From Acanthornis magna (lineage: Eukaryota > Chordata > Aves > Passeriformes > Acanthizidae), in assembly GCA_036785705.1 (NCBI GenBank), contig JAWUZG010000004.1:8094501-8158500 (forward strand): a stretch of 64,000 bases of DNA, given 5' to 3'. Under the pieces are notes generated by a model, which was not told where the DNA came from, made no database searches, and saw only the letters and a program-made list of their open reading frames with translations. Within the stretch, counting starts at the first letter, position 1. Every line of letters starts with the position of its first letter. Made by a program: the position numbers and the translations under genes. This document shows positions 50,300-62,014 of the stretch, piece after piece.

Positions 50300-50930
50300 A
50301 AATGGTCCAGCTGGTCCTGAGAGATCAGAGGGGCTGGGTGTGGCTGGCCTTAATTTCTGATTATACCCAATTTAGCACAAGAAGTTTGGTGGAGTTCAAA
50401 AGAAGAACATGCACAAACACAGATGCACAAATAGTGCAATTTGCCAATTCGGCACTATAGGTCTGGTCACATTCAATAAGGACTTTGCACAATCCACATT
50501 CACAAAGGGTATGGTTTATTGAAGCCAGAGAAAAGTGGATTTAGGATTGATCAAGAAAAATGCAGTAACTACAGAACGTTAATATATGTCACAAAAGAAA
50601 GCAAGAGAGATTCTAAGAGTGCTGTGGACATTTAAATGAATATTCTGGGCGTGGTCTTATGTAGCTGGAGGTGCAAAACTCACCTAAAGGCATTCCTTCA
50701 GGAGAGAAGGAGAGACATAGTCCATTGACTGATCCTGAACAGGCAGGGATGTTTTCCCCCTTAAGTCCTTTCTGCCCTGAGACACCCCTTTTATTCTATA
50801 AATTTTGACCTGTTCCAATGTGATCGAGCAATCAAATGTTGTAGGTCAGGTTTAGTGACTTTGGTCATACATGCATTACACATCCCACGCTCTCCTTCAT
50901 TTGCATCCCAAGGGTTTGTGCAAGTTAATT
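50300..50930 (-). mobile_element. Probable LTR, family not assigned
   Basis: Minus-strand signals in LTR order: a TATA-like element (rc of 'attctataaatttt', near 50794-50807), then a reversed AATAAA at 'ggtttattgaagcc' (about 50514-50520). GC-richer text such as 'gaatattctgggcgtggtcttatgtagctgg' and 'ccttctgccctgagacacccc' differs from the surroundings. The ends and the target duplication could not be defined. It may be an ERVK-type LTR. Confidence 0.5.
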
Positions 50931-51060
50931 CTGTGAATACGTCCTAGTTAGAAAAAGTGTAAGTCACCTCTCCATTATCAACCCCCTATATAATCTCTCA
51001 TACTAATCTCTCAGAAATTCGACAGCAATTTTTCTTCTATGCTTTATTAACTTAAAACAT

Positions 51061-51106
51061 TGGTTCTATTTAAAATTGAATACTGGTTCTATTTAAAATT
51101 GAATTC
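51061..51106. repeat. Two-copy 23-bp tandem duplication
   Basis: 'tggttctatttaaaattgaa' plus three bases (tac, then ttc) occurs twice head to tail, with one mismatch. It looks like a recent replication-slippage event. Confidence 0.9.
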
Positions 51107-51979
51107 TATTATGAATTCAGGAAAACACAGAGGGAAGAGTAGGGTGATTACAGAAGAGGAAGGGAGATTATCTGTAAAACCCCACAGATTTAACTGAACA
51201 TGGTCCTGCCATAAAGTATTGCAGGAAGCACAGGTTCTGGGTGATGACAGGAGAGATATGACATGACACACAGACTGTTGAATATTGGCATGATTTGTCA
51301 CAGAGATAGTGGAGGAGGTTTTTTTAAATGTTTACTTTCTGTTGAGGAGACTCAGTTTTCAAATCTTTCTTGTCAGAAATTATCATCTTTCAGAAGGCAT
51401 TCCAACCCTTTATAGTCATGGAATTTTTAATGGTTGACTGTGCCTTGAGTTTTCATTCCCAGCAATATCCGTATATCAAGGTAAAGCACAGATGTGGTTC
51501 CCAAATGACATTCAGATGAATAAAGTCATTAAAACATTTTAGTAGCACGCTTTATCATTTTAAGCCATCCAGAATCCTTATAGGCTTTTATAATTTTTCA
51601 CCCACACTTTGGGCAGCCATTGGTTAAGGACGCAAATAAGCTATTTGGGTATCTTAAAAAGGCAAAGGAAGGTAATATAGCAAATATTATTTTAATATTG
51701 CTTTACATTTTTTAAAGCAACTAAGCGGCACACTTAACTTTGTAAATGCTTATGTATTCTACATAGCCACTAGTTAAAATAGTAAATATGACACTGTTTT
51801 CCTGTAGAAAGCAATAGCACAAGTACATCCCATTTTGTATTCTGTCATGCTACCTAATCCATGAAAGTAAATAACTGCTCACATTTATCCATGTTAATTA
51901 TTCACTGAAGCAACTTGGAATCTCATTCAGCTTTCTTTACCCCGGAGCACTACTTGTGAGTTAGTGTTCCTTATCATGA

Positions 51980-51984
51980 GAAGC
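51980..51984. repeat. Target site duplication, left copy (GAAGC)
   Basis: Immediately precedes the LTR and is identical to 53372-53376. Confidence 0.85.
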
Positions 51985-52149
51985 TGTGGTAGTTTTGCCT
52001 GGCCCAGTTTTTGCCAGTGAATAGGGTGGGGTACAAAGATGGCTCCTGCATGTCCTGAGTAAAGATTCTGGAAATTTCTCCACCATGTCCAGCAGAGCCA
52101 ATCTCTGATGGCTCTGAAGATGATGGACATGCTGCTGGCCAAACCTGGG

Positions 52150-52192
52150 CCAATTAGAGATGTTAGTTACGCCTCTGTGAAAACATATTTAA
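52150..52192 (+). promoter_or_regulatory. Core promoter of the solo LTR
   Basis: CCAAT at 52150-52154 and CATATTTAA at 52184-52192, about 30 bases apart. The TATA-like box is the variant used across this ERVL family. Initiation would fall near 52215-52225. Confidence 0.55.
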
Positions 52193-52725
52193 GAAGAAAT
52201 CAAAACAATGTGAGCACGCACTTCTTTTTAGCCAGGGAAGGAGGAGGAGGAGGTAAAAATATGTGAGGGAGAAAAACATGGAGGCACCAAGGTCAGTGGA
52301 GAAGGTGGGGGAGGAGATGCTCCAGGCGCCAGAGCTGAAAACCCTCTGCCAGCCATGGTGAAGACCGTGGGGAAGCAGGTGGTCCCCCTGCAGCCCATGG
52401 AGTCCAGGGGGTGCAGAGAGCCACCCACAGCCTGTGGGGAGGTGCCCACGCCAGAGGAGCAGGTGGAGGCGTGCAGGAAGCTGTGATCCAGTGGGAGTCC
52501 CAGAGACTGAGAGTTGCAAAGGCCTTGCAGGAGAGAGAAAGGCCTTGCTCCTGGGATGGAAACAGCCTGGCCTCGGCTTGGAAATCTGCAGCCTGGAGAG
52601 AATCTCGGACAGCAGCAATCGGGCAGGGCTGCTCGTGAGATTGGACCCATGCCAAAGAAGTTCGCAGAGGATTGTCTCTCGTGGGAGGGACCCCCATGGC
52701 TAAGTAGAGGATTCTTCTCCCTGAT

Positions 52726-53126
52726 GGACTGACCCTGACCAAAGGAAACCCCCATACCCTGCCCCCATCCCGGAGCTGTTGGTTAGAAGGAAGGAGGGAG
52801 GGGTGAGCTGAGAAATGGCCTTAATAGGGAGAGGGGTGAGTAGAGAAACTGCGTTTGTAGCAGAAGAATTGTGGCGTTGGACTGACTAAGAAAAGTCACA
52901 TGTCGTGCCCCAGCCCGGATCTGTTGGTTGAATGGAGGGAGGAGGCGAATAGAGAAACAGTGTCTGTAGTAGAAGAATTGTGATGGACTGACTTAAGGAA
53001 AAAAACCCCACACCCTGCCCCTGCCTGGGAGTTGTTGGATAGTTGGAAAGGAGGGAGGGGGTGAGCTGGGAAGCGGTGCCTTAAGAGGGAAGGCGGGTCA
53101 GTGAAGAAACGGTGTCTTGAGAGCTT
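52726..53126 (+). repeat. Three imperfect tandem copies inside the solo LTR
   Basis: Units begin at 'ggactga' (52726, 52879 and 52985) and share 'cctgcccc-gcc-ggagctgttgg-tag-aggagggaggggtgagc' and 'gtagagaaac-gtgt-tgtag-agaagaattgtg'. Lengths are about 153, 106 and 142 bp. The middle copy lacks the 'gagctgagaaatggcctta' segment found in the other two, so the copies have diverged by deletion. Confidence 0.85.
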
Positions 53127-53164
53127 ATTTTTACCTCTGATTTATCCTCTGACTCTGTTAGATT

Positions 53165-53170
53165 AATAAA
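53165..53170 (+). terminator. Polyadenylation signal of the solo LTR
   Basis: AATAAA in 'gattaataaatcactttttttgc'. The T-rich downstream element follows at once. About 200 bases of U5 remain before the 3' end. Confidence 0.65.
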
Positions 53171-53371
53171 TCACTTTTTTTGCAACTTTAAGTTTCCCGC
53201 CTGCTTTTGCCCTAAATCTCGTGCATCCTGTTTATCAGTGGTCTTATCTCAACTCATAAGTCCAGTGTTTTGTGTTAATTTTTCCTCTCCTCTGCATAGC
53301 TGCAGCAGGAGAGAGCATAGAGAGCAAACGTCATAGGTGCCTGGCATTTAGCCAGGGTCAAACCCACGACA

Positions 53372-53376
53372 GAAGC
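53372..53376. repeat. Target site duplication, right copy (GAAGC)
   Basis: Directly follows the LTR end CGACA and matches 51980-51984. Confidence 0.85.
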
Positions 53377-56300
53377 GATGTCAGAATTAAAAACACAATC
53401 CACTTTTAAGTATTTTCTGAACAACTTCTTTCAACTGAAGGAAGGATGGAGAGAGCATGTTGTTTCATGTACCCTCATTTAGGTGTTCACACATTTTAAT
53501 CTTGAATAGAATTTGTGGGATAATAGGTTGGGAGCAACATTGGCTGAAGTGAGCATAAGATAGTGCATTTCTGAATGCTGAGAGAAGGGATCAGGGCAAA
53601 AAGCAGGATCATAACCCTGCACTCCAAGAGAAAAATTTTCCCCAATTCAGAGATTAGTTTGTAAGTATCAGGCAGCAACAAAATTTGGCTGCCCAACAAG
53701 AGAAGTTGAGTCAGAAACATTGTGTCATTAACAGGCAGATGGGAGAAGGGACAACACCAAGGAGGACCCAGGATGGGGAATAACAAATCAGGGTCAGGAT
53801 CAAAGCCAAGGAGAGTAGTCCAAGTCAACCATAATTTAGTGGTCACTCAACTAGATTGTAGTTCTGCATGGTCAATTCAAGACTGATTGGAATCATTTTG
53901 GATGGGCGTATTCTGTTTTGAGTTTGAACAGAAGAAAACCCTTTTCTTAGAACAATGGTTTATGGTGTCTGAACATAACTTTTATGATACCCTAACAGTT
54001 AGAAATGACAAAACACAGAAAATGATGTAATAACATGAAGGTGAGATTTTGTCTCAAAGTTAATGGGGACAGAGATAAGAGAACACTTTCTCGTGATTAT
54101 TTTCTGATTATTTTGTGATGACAATGTGTTGCAGGCAAGAGTTTCAGTCTGATGCAGGGAACAAGTACTTTATATGCTGGAGCCATAAGCCGTGTCACTT
54201 TGGATGAAGGGTACAGGTTTTCAGCCACTGGTGACCATTTATTCAGTCTTCACACTCAAGTCTGGATCTTGTTTGTAGCTGTGAATGCTTCAAACTGCTT
54301 GTTTACTGACAGGGTGCTGAAGGATGCTGAAATAATTGAAATGAACTTTGCTTTTTGGATCAACTGCTAAGGAGGCCAGATGACATGAAAGTGACACTTT
54401 GGAGGCAGAGAAACCTTCTTTGAATACATATTAGAAGCCAGTATTGCTTATATAAGTGTAACTATAGTGTAGATTTTTTTATATGACAGTAATGAAAGTA
54501 GTAACATTACTTCAAAATCAGACATATTTTGTATGTCGATTTGTTTGTTTGTTTGTTTGCTGCTTCGTTCTACCAGCTCTGCTACTGTTGTTCCACCCAA
54601 AATTGTGACATTCTATAGTATTTATCATTCACTAAGTGTTCTCCTAGGAGAAAAGAAAAACAAACAAACAAAATTGTATTTTATGTTTTAATATGCATTT
54701 GCTAATGTCTGTTTCTAGTTTGCAGATATATTTGGATTAGATATTAAACTCTTTAGTATTTCTTAAAATACAGAAGTAAAGCTGAGCAGTTTTGTTTGGC
54801 TTTGTTTGTCAGTTAAAAGTAAGAGCTGACATGTAGAAAAGAGGAGAATGAGAGAGTTATGCAAAATAGCAGATATCCCCACTATATTATTATTTCCCAT
54901 TAAAAGGACAGATATTTTCCTTGTAAAAACAAACAAACAAAAAGCAAAATACATAGTCAATATTACACATAAACCTGATACCCTTCTTTAGAGTAGTTAC
55001 TTTTGATTTAAGGAAAGAAAAAATTCAGTGTATCTTGCACAGTCTGCCTCTACTTTGGAGGCACAACAGGCTTCTTCTCTGGCTATTGGGTCTACAAAAA
55101 TGCTATGATAAATATGAAAAAATAAAGTTCTACAAAGAACATTCTGACTATCATTAAACCAGATGATAAGTCCAAATTCAGCTTAGTTTCTAAAGTATCT
55201 AAACTCCCAAGGTCAGCTTTGTTCTTAGGTAAGTACAGAATCATGGCAAGGGAGAAAGCCTGATCGCATAAATACATCCCAAAGTGATTTATTTATTTAT
55301 TAATTTATTTTATTTTCAACAGAAATACACATGGAGGTATTAAAAAAATCAAACTTTGAGGGCTAAGTGCTTGTGTATATCAAACAGTTTAGGCTACAAT
55401 ATAAAAAAGGACAGTTTGCAGGCTTATAGGCCCAAAATAGGATATCTATCTTTGACCAACATGAACTGTGTCACTGAAAAAATCATATTCAAGGTAATTA
55501 CTCTAACTACTACTTAAAGAGAATTGAAAAAAAGCTATTTCAACTTCCTCCTGTTCTTAATTGCCCCTAGTCCAAGGTTAAAAGCAGAAATATCCAAATT
55601 AAATGGAAATGATTACCTCTTACAGTTACCTCCTATTAAGCTTATGTAGAACATATCAAGTAACAACGTAGTACCTCACCATATATCATACGTTGTTCAC
55701 TGAAGTTTTCCAGATGGGTTAATAACAGACAATAAGCCATAATTAATGAATAGCTCATTTTAACAATTCCATACAATGCTCAAACATAAAAGCTTTTGCA
55801 AAGAATAGAAAATAGTTTTGTGATAAGATTTAGAGACTTGTAGGTGGGTAGAAGCTTTGCTAATATATTAAAGTAGTTTCATACTGCTATATTCAGATAA
55901 GCCCTTTACCTATATCTAAGTGATAAAGACAATAATCTCATCAATAATAAATGCAATTTTTTGCATTACAGATACTTAAAGCCAAATTAGTGTAGCCAGA
56001 CATTTTAATCCAGGAAAATTAAATGAGTCACTTTGTATGATAAAAGCCCTAAAATAACTGTGTCTCAAAAGGCAGAACAATTTTTAAAAGGAGTTTTATG
56101 GTATCCTGTCAAGGTAAGTATATGTACTCCTAAATATACATCAATGTCATACATTAAAGCCAGACTTAAGGAAAATTTATAACAGAGAAACAGATAAATT
56201 CTATGTTGAGTAAAGCTCTCCAAGAGTGATCAAATTATTCAATACTTGCGCGTCTCTAATTTCATGGATAGTTTACATCCATCTTTAATTATTGCCTGGA

Positions 56301-57931
56301 TTATGTGGAAGTACTGAGTTTCTTTAGAGAAATCAAATTCTACTTCTATATTGCTCATAAATTCTCATTGATTACTGATGACTGATTACTATTATTCATG
56401 CCTCAAACTAGTAATTTACTTCCAATGTGTGTTTGACAAGACTGCTATGTCTGCCCTGGGAGATAAAAGTTTTGAGATTTGTGTTCAACAGATCCTCTGA
56501 ATGGAGGATTGTGTCTTCTAGCACAATAGTTGAGAATTTGCAGTAAAAATAGCAAATAGTATTGGTCTTAACAGGATGTCTGCACACATTTTAAATTTGC
56601 ATGAGAAATTATCAGCAGAATTTAATTGTATCATTCTCAGTACTTTACAGATCATGCTATTTCCAAAATCTGGACAATACTAATGTTGATCTATACAACT
56701 AAACAGTTGAAAAGAATATTTAAAAATACCAGACACATTTGCATTAGAAATTGATGCTGAAAACACAATATGCATTCATACTCCCAAGTGGACTCTAATA
56801 CATGCAGAAGTAAAAGAAATTGGAGAAGGTATTTTCAGCTTAATGGCTCATTCTGTGGACAAGCCTTTATTTTCTAGAATAACAGTACTACAAACAAATA
56901 AATCATCAGGGACAAGAACTGCCTGGTATTGTAATTTAATTGTTCTCCAAAAGACATTAGCACTAACTAGTCTCAGGCCAAGAGTCTGTGCTTACCAAGT
57001 AGGCTCTGTAAAATGACACACGTACTGTTTTTGGGACATATGTCAATTCTGATTTGAATATATCCATGTTAATTTAATCACTCATATTTACATGAAATTT
57101 ATAAATTTTAATCAAACTATTTTATCTACAATAGAAAGAAAAATGCATGTATGCAAAATTGTACACAGTTGAAAGTAATACATTTAGATAGTTCAAACTT
57201 ACTACTTGATAAGGTAAAATTTAATAGTATCAGGTTTGTCAACAGTATAAATAGATTTTCTCATGCAAAACAACTTTGAGAAACTAATATAAATATAACA
57301 AGATAAGCATATGTAAGATACAGATATTACTTTTCACCTATAAAACAATCAGTGAACAGCTGATAGCTGGAGTATTATTCACTGCATCACTTCAGATGAT
57401 TTTTCTCCCTTGAGTTGTTTTGTTAGTTTGGGTTTCAGGTTTGGGGTTTTTTTGGTTGCTTGGTTGGATTTTTTCTGTATTCAGAAAATCAAAAATAAAT
57501 AGACAATGTCTTATGAAAAATCAGAAACTACTGTAGCCATGATCACAGCATTACAACACAGCATTAGATTAGTGAAAAAATAATACCACATGCACATACT
57601 CTGTATATTTTCATTTATACTTTCACAAATTAGGAAATCAATGCAATTGTTTAAATTTAGATATTTATATTACTGAGCACCTCTGAATCTAAAGTGGAAA
57701 GAATTCACCTCCCCGTTATCCATAATAATTGTTTGTGGATGACAAAGTATTACATCAGTTTTCCTAAGTTATAGGGAGAATGATTGCCTAACAGAGACTG
57801 ATATTTGACATACAGGCTTCTACAAACTTTCATTATTTTGGATTCAGATAGTGTAAGAGTCTCACCAGGTTTGCCAGCCTTTGTATATTTTCATTACATA
57901 TACCACAGTGCAATAGACTGTAACATAAAAA
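53377..57931. other. Unique AT-rich stretch, no gene recognised
   Basis: A (GTTT)n run at 54541-54559 and a T/G-rich low-complexity patch at 57413-57478. Open frames at 53496 (minus, 116 codons) and 54152 (plus, 72 codons) have no recognised family. The first lies in the slightly GC-richer flank next to the LTR. No RNA gene seen. Confidence 0.5.
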
Positions 57932-58245
57932 GAAGGGAAGGGAAGGGAAGGGAAGGGAAGGGAAGGGAAGGGAAGGGAAGGGAAGGGAAGGGAAGGGAAG
58001 GGAAGGGAAGGGAAGGGAAGGGAAGGGAAGGGAAGGGAAGGGAAGGGAAGGGAAGGGAAGGGAAGGGAAGGGAAGGGAAGGGAAGGGAAGGGAAGGGAAG
58101 GGAAGGGAAGGGAAGGGAAGGGAAGGGAAGGGAAGGGAAGGGAAGGGAAGGGAAGGGAAGGGAAGGGAAGGGAAGGGAAGGGAAGGGAAGGGAAGGGAAG
58201 GGAAGGGAAGGGAAGGGAAGGGAAGGGAAGGGAAGGGAAGGGAAG
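57932..58245. repeat. (GGGAA)n tract
   Basis: About 62 nearly perfect head-to-tail copies of the pentamer GGGAA over 314 bp, all purine on the plus strand. The Gly/Lys/Arg/Glu open frame on the plus strand and the Phe/Ser/Pro/Leu frame on the minus strand are translations of this repeat. They stay open only because the unit contains no stop in any frame. Confidence 0.98.
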
Positions 58246-58250
58246 AAAAG

Positions 58251-58338
58251 AGAGAAGAGAAGAGAAGAGAAGAGAAGAGAAGAGAAGAGAAGAGAAGAGA
58301 AGAGAAGAGAAGAGAAGAGAAGAGAAGAGAAGAGAAGA
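58251..58338. repeat. (GAGAA)n tract
   Basis: About 17 copies of GAGAA, joined to the GGGAA block by a short 'gaaaaga' transition. The unit differs from GGGAA by one G-to-A change. Confidence 0.98.
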
Positions 58339-58445
58339 AAAGAAAAAAGAAAAGAAAAGAAAAGAAAAGAAAAGAAAAGAAAAGAAAAGAAAAGAAAAGA
58401 AAAGAAAAGAAAAGAAAAGAAAAGAAAAGAAAAAAAGAAAAGAAA
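58339..58445. repeat. (AAAGA)n tract
   Basis: About 20 copies of AAAGA with two A-run interruptions (58345 and 58431). The unit differs from GAGAA by one further G-to-A change, so the tract grades from G-rich to A-rich. Confidence 0.98.
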
Positions 58446-60029
58446 TCACTATAGCAGGGGGAAAAAAAGACTGAGTATGGACCAAAGTACAGAATCTTCT
58501 TAGGTACCTTGTCTTATTGATACGGCAGCTTGAATTTATAGGCTATTTACTAAGCCCAAACATTGTTTCAGCTTCTTCTATGTTTATATCAGTATCAGCT
58601 TGTGCCATAGTTTACTTCTTCTTGGCACATAATTTCATTATTGTATTATAAGCAAAAGCAGAAATTGTCCAGAATGTTATTAAACCTTGAATCACCATTT
58701 CTGTGATATTCTCTTTCTAATAAGACAGCAGTGGCTCTAGACAGTGCATTGGTGTAATTGTTTGGGATATTACATGTAATTTTCTAAGTTCTATTTCAGT
58801 GACTGTTTATATCAGTCTGGCATTTGATACAGAGCACCAACAGTGACATTTTAAGCAGAAGAGTCTGAATATCTATTTTCTATCCAGGAATTTCCGACAC
58901 TGACATTTTTCTCCTAGACTTCAATTGCTTTTTGAAGAGACAATATAAAATATTTTTTTCTCTACATACCGTTGAATGTTAAAGTGCTAAAACCACCCCA
59001 TCTCAAGAAATATGGGTCTCATTCTACTGTAACTAGCTTGCCAAGATAGACAAAATAATATAAAATAAAAAGAAATATAAACTCAACATTAAATAATAAA
59101 TCTGTTAATGCTCTGTATCTATCCTATGCCATTTATACTGATGGTAAAGATCCAGGTAGTATTCGGTGCTGCCTTATTAAATGTCTAATGGCTTTTCTAA
59201 TTTATTAATTCAGTAGCGCAGATGAAATATTAAAAAAACTCAGCAAAAACAGATGTAGAGAAGCTCTAATCATTTCCCTGAGTTCAATATGGCTCATACA
59301 GTATTTACCACTGCTCGGAGACACCACATTCTCTGCATACAAACTCTTAAGGGACTGGAAAAGCAGAGATAGGTAAATATGGAATGCTTCATCCCAATGG
59401 GGATGAAGTGTTCATCCCATAAGGGAATTACTACAGATTCAAAACAAAATATTTTATTTTCAGTAGACATAACACTCAACTATTTGATGGAACAGCTGAG
59501 CCAGGAAGTGTACTATGGCCCCTAGAAGTCTAGATATTGCCTGTTCTGTGCCATAACTGCCTTTTTGACTATGTGTCTGGGGATATCTTCAATGTAAAAT
59601 TCATTGTTACTGTAACAAATAGCGTATAAAAATGACCAGTAAGTATTGCTCTACTCCAATTCTAGGTAGGAGAATATATCTGAAGGCATATTCTGATGCT
59701 TGTCAGCATACTACTACCATAGTAGTATTTCCAGTCCACTTAGAAGATTTTTCCAAATAGAAAGTAACCTGTCTTGTTTGCTTTCATGGGACATCTAGCC
59801 TATTGTGGTCCACAGATTAGAGAGAGCAAGGACCTAGACAGTTTGAAGTATGTGTGGTGGTGTGTTCACATCCCCTGTTCTGTGCTTGTAACTATCCTGG
59901 GAGAGATTGTGTCTCTTCTCAATCTTTATTGGATTGGCCCAAAGAGTAATGGAGTCTGAAAACACATTATAAACCAAGCTTTACTGAGAGAGTAAGAAAG
60001 ATGAGTAATAACATTCCCATACAGTAACA
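58446..60029. other. Unique stretch, nothing recognised
   Basis: Contains a perfect 9-bp-stem hairpin at 59708-59728 and no recognised repeat family. Frames at 59294 and 59774 (61 codons each) have no family match. Confidence 0.5.
59708..59728. repeat. Perfect 9-bp hairpin
   Basis: atactacta, loop cca, tagtagtat. A short symmetric inverted repeat with no associated RNA gene signals. Confidence 0.75.
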
Positions 60030-60770
60030 GAATCATAGAATCATAGAATCATAGAATGGTTTGGTTTGGAAGGGAACCTTGAAAGACTATCTAGTTCCAA
60101 TCCCCCTTCCATGGACAGGAACACCTTCAATTAGACCAGGTTGGTCAGAGCCCCATCCAACCTGGCTTTGAACACCTCCAGGGATGGCACATCCATGAGT
60201 TCCTTGGGAAACCTATTCCAGTATCTTGCCACCCTCACAGTAAAGATTTTTTTCTAATATCTAATCTAAATCTACTCTCTGTCAATTTGAACCCACCCAT
60301 TCCCCCTTTCCCTGTCACTACATGTTATCGTAAATGTATTATTACATGTTATCGTAAATGATTTTGTAACATCATTTCTATAAGTTCCCTTCAGCTACTG
60401 GGAGGCTGCAACTAGGTTACCCCAAAGCCTTTTCCAGGCTGAACAATCCCAACTCTGTCAGCATTTCCTCACAGGAGAGGTGCTCCCTCCCTCTAATCAT
60501 CTTGGTGGCCTTCCTCTGGACTTGCTCCAACAGGTCCTTCCTGTGCTGGGACTCCAGAGCTGATGCAGCGCTGCAGGTCGGGTCTCACCAGAGCAGAGGG
60601 GCAGAATCCCCTCCCTGGCCTTGCTGCCCACACTGTTTTGGATGCAGCGTTTGGCTTTCTGGACTGTGAGCGCTCATTGCTGGGTCATGTTCAGCCTCTC
60701 ATCCACTCAGTGAGTCACACGGTGATTCACCTGATCACAGACAGCAAATACAGGGTGATAGGTGATGGCA
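60030..60770 (-). mobile_element. CR1 LINE 3' portion
   Basis: Opens with three copies of the terminal AGAATCAT unit. Then follow 'ggtttggtttggaagggaacc', 'catccaacctggctttgaacacctccagggatgg', 'ccctcacagtaaagatttttttctaatatctaatctaaatctactctctg', 'ttttccaggctgaacaatccc', 'aggagaggtgctccctccctctaatcatcttggtggccttcctctggacttgctcc', 'gatgcagcgtttggctttct'. About 740 bp, 5' truncated. The clean terminus suggests a comparatively young copy. Confidence 0.96.
60319..60360. repeat. 18-bp direct repeat inside CR1
   Basis: 'tacatgttatcgtaaatg' occurs at 60319 and 60343 (period 24) at the CR1 position that normally has one 'ctacatgcccttgtaaaaagtcc'. It is a local duplication private to this copy. Confidence 0.9.
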
Positions 60771-62014
60771 TGTCTCTACTGGAATGGGCAGACAGATAAC
60801 GCATAGGTCATCCAAGAGTAAAAGCCAAGAACACAAATGTTTTTCACATGTGGTTAAGAGTTGTGCTGTACCTTGAGTCCACCAAAGAGTAGTGCTTTTT
60901 GAGAAAATCACACCTTAGATGGCAGTAGCATGCCCTACATGTCACCTGAGATGGTGTGGGCACTGTCCTGCCCACATGATGATGTTGGTCAAGGGGCAGG
61001 GTGTCAGTTACTTTGGCCCTCCTGGAAATTTCTGTGTCTCTGCTCCTGCAATTATTTGCTAGCTTATCTTAAGCTCAGTGAGTTAAGTTGGTAGGTTTCT
61101 ACTGTTTAAACCCCTGAGGATGACCTGGTTTGTTTTGATTGCATCAGGTTCAATCAGTTACCTGTCTGCCTTTCCAGAGTGCAACAAAGAAAGCCTATCA
61201 TATATAATAGGGAGAGAGAAAGTACAGGCTAGGCTGACTTGATAGCCTCTTTAGCTTTATACCACTACAGCAAAGCAGAGTATGTAAACACCAATTAAAG
61301 ATTTTAGACAGATTATGTCCATTTTCACAGTATTCCACACTGACCTAATCTTTTTTAAGCTGTCATTTTACCATCACAGAATTTGAGCTGGACTTTCAGC
61401 ATTAGTTTAGATCTGATTCGTTCTGATAAGCCTCACCTCCAATGTTTAACAAATTAACAGTGAGAAATGTCATTTAAGAGAATGAAATAGTTAGTTTACC
61501 TAAAGCTGCAGTCTTTGTGGACATACACCATTAATCAAACTTCTTTTGCTAGTAGTCAAAAAAAATGCAGTCAGCATACAAAGAAATGTTAAACTACTTG
61601 AATAATTTGAATAGAATAAATTTAAATGAAAGTAAACAAAGAAGCCTTAAAATTATGAGTAATGTCAAGTTACTTAAAAGGGCTAAAAGGCAGTTATGAA
61701 TTGAAATACCTGCAGAGTTACCTAGTGGAGAGTTTTGAATTGAGAAGCTGATGTAATTTCAAAATGTTTTTACAAAAATTTTCACAAAATATAAACCAGT
61801 TTGGCTTCTTTTAAGCCCAAATATTATTTTAATAAAATGCGTTAATATGAACTAATTAACGCAAGAAGTTGGCTTTGGGGGCTGAAGACCATTTTTCTGG
61901 GGACATCATATCACCTAATTATAGGCTTTACTACAAGTGTGTACAATTATCATTCCTAAGACTTTTTAAGCTTTAGTAATTTGTCCCACGGCACCATTTT
62001 TTTCTAAGACCTCA
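60771..62014. other. Unique stretch, no gene recognised
   Basis: The part from about 60890 to 61260 is richer in GC and free of simple runs, but I recognise neither exon nor repeat there. The remainder is AT-rich. Confidence 0.45.

Larger units (their letters stand above)
50931..51984. other. Unique stretch, small tandem duplication inside
   Basis: Holds the two-copy 23-bp duplication at 51061-51106. Otherwise no recognised element up to the solo LTR at 51985. Confidence 0.5.
51985..53371 (+). mobile_element. Complete ERVL-type solo LTR with target duplication
   Basis: 1,387 bp from TGTGGTAGTTTTGCC to CCCACGACA. It is flanked by a perfect 5-bp duplication GAAGC (51980-51984 and 53372-53376), the size expected for ERVL. 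A CCAAT box and a TATA-like CATATTTAA sit near the 5' end, and AATAAA lies near 53165, so the R region is unusually long (about 950 bp). It contains modules such as 'ccctgcagcccatggag', shared in reverse with the LTR at 31556, and three imperfect tandem copies at 52726-53126. No internal retroviral sequence is present, so the provirus collapsed by LTR recombination. Confidence 0.93.

Noticed and set aside
52163..52755. Overlapping minus-strand frames of 149-175 codons
   Set aside because: They lie antisense within the GC-rich solo LTR, three frames are open at once, and the sequence is explained by LTR modules.
53496..53846. 116-codon minus frame beside the solo LTR
   Set aside because: No retroviral motif (no protease, RT, integrase or envelope pattern), and it is outside the LTR ends, so it is not provirus sequence.
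57805..58503. 232-codon plus frame and 207-codon minus frame
   Set aside because: Both are translations of the pentanucleotide array. The frames stay open because no unit contains a stop, not because of coding selection.
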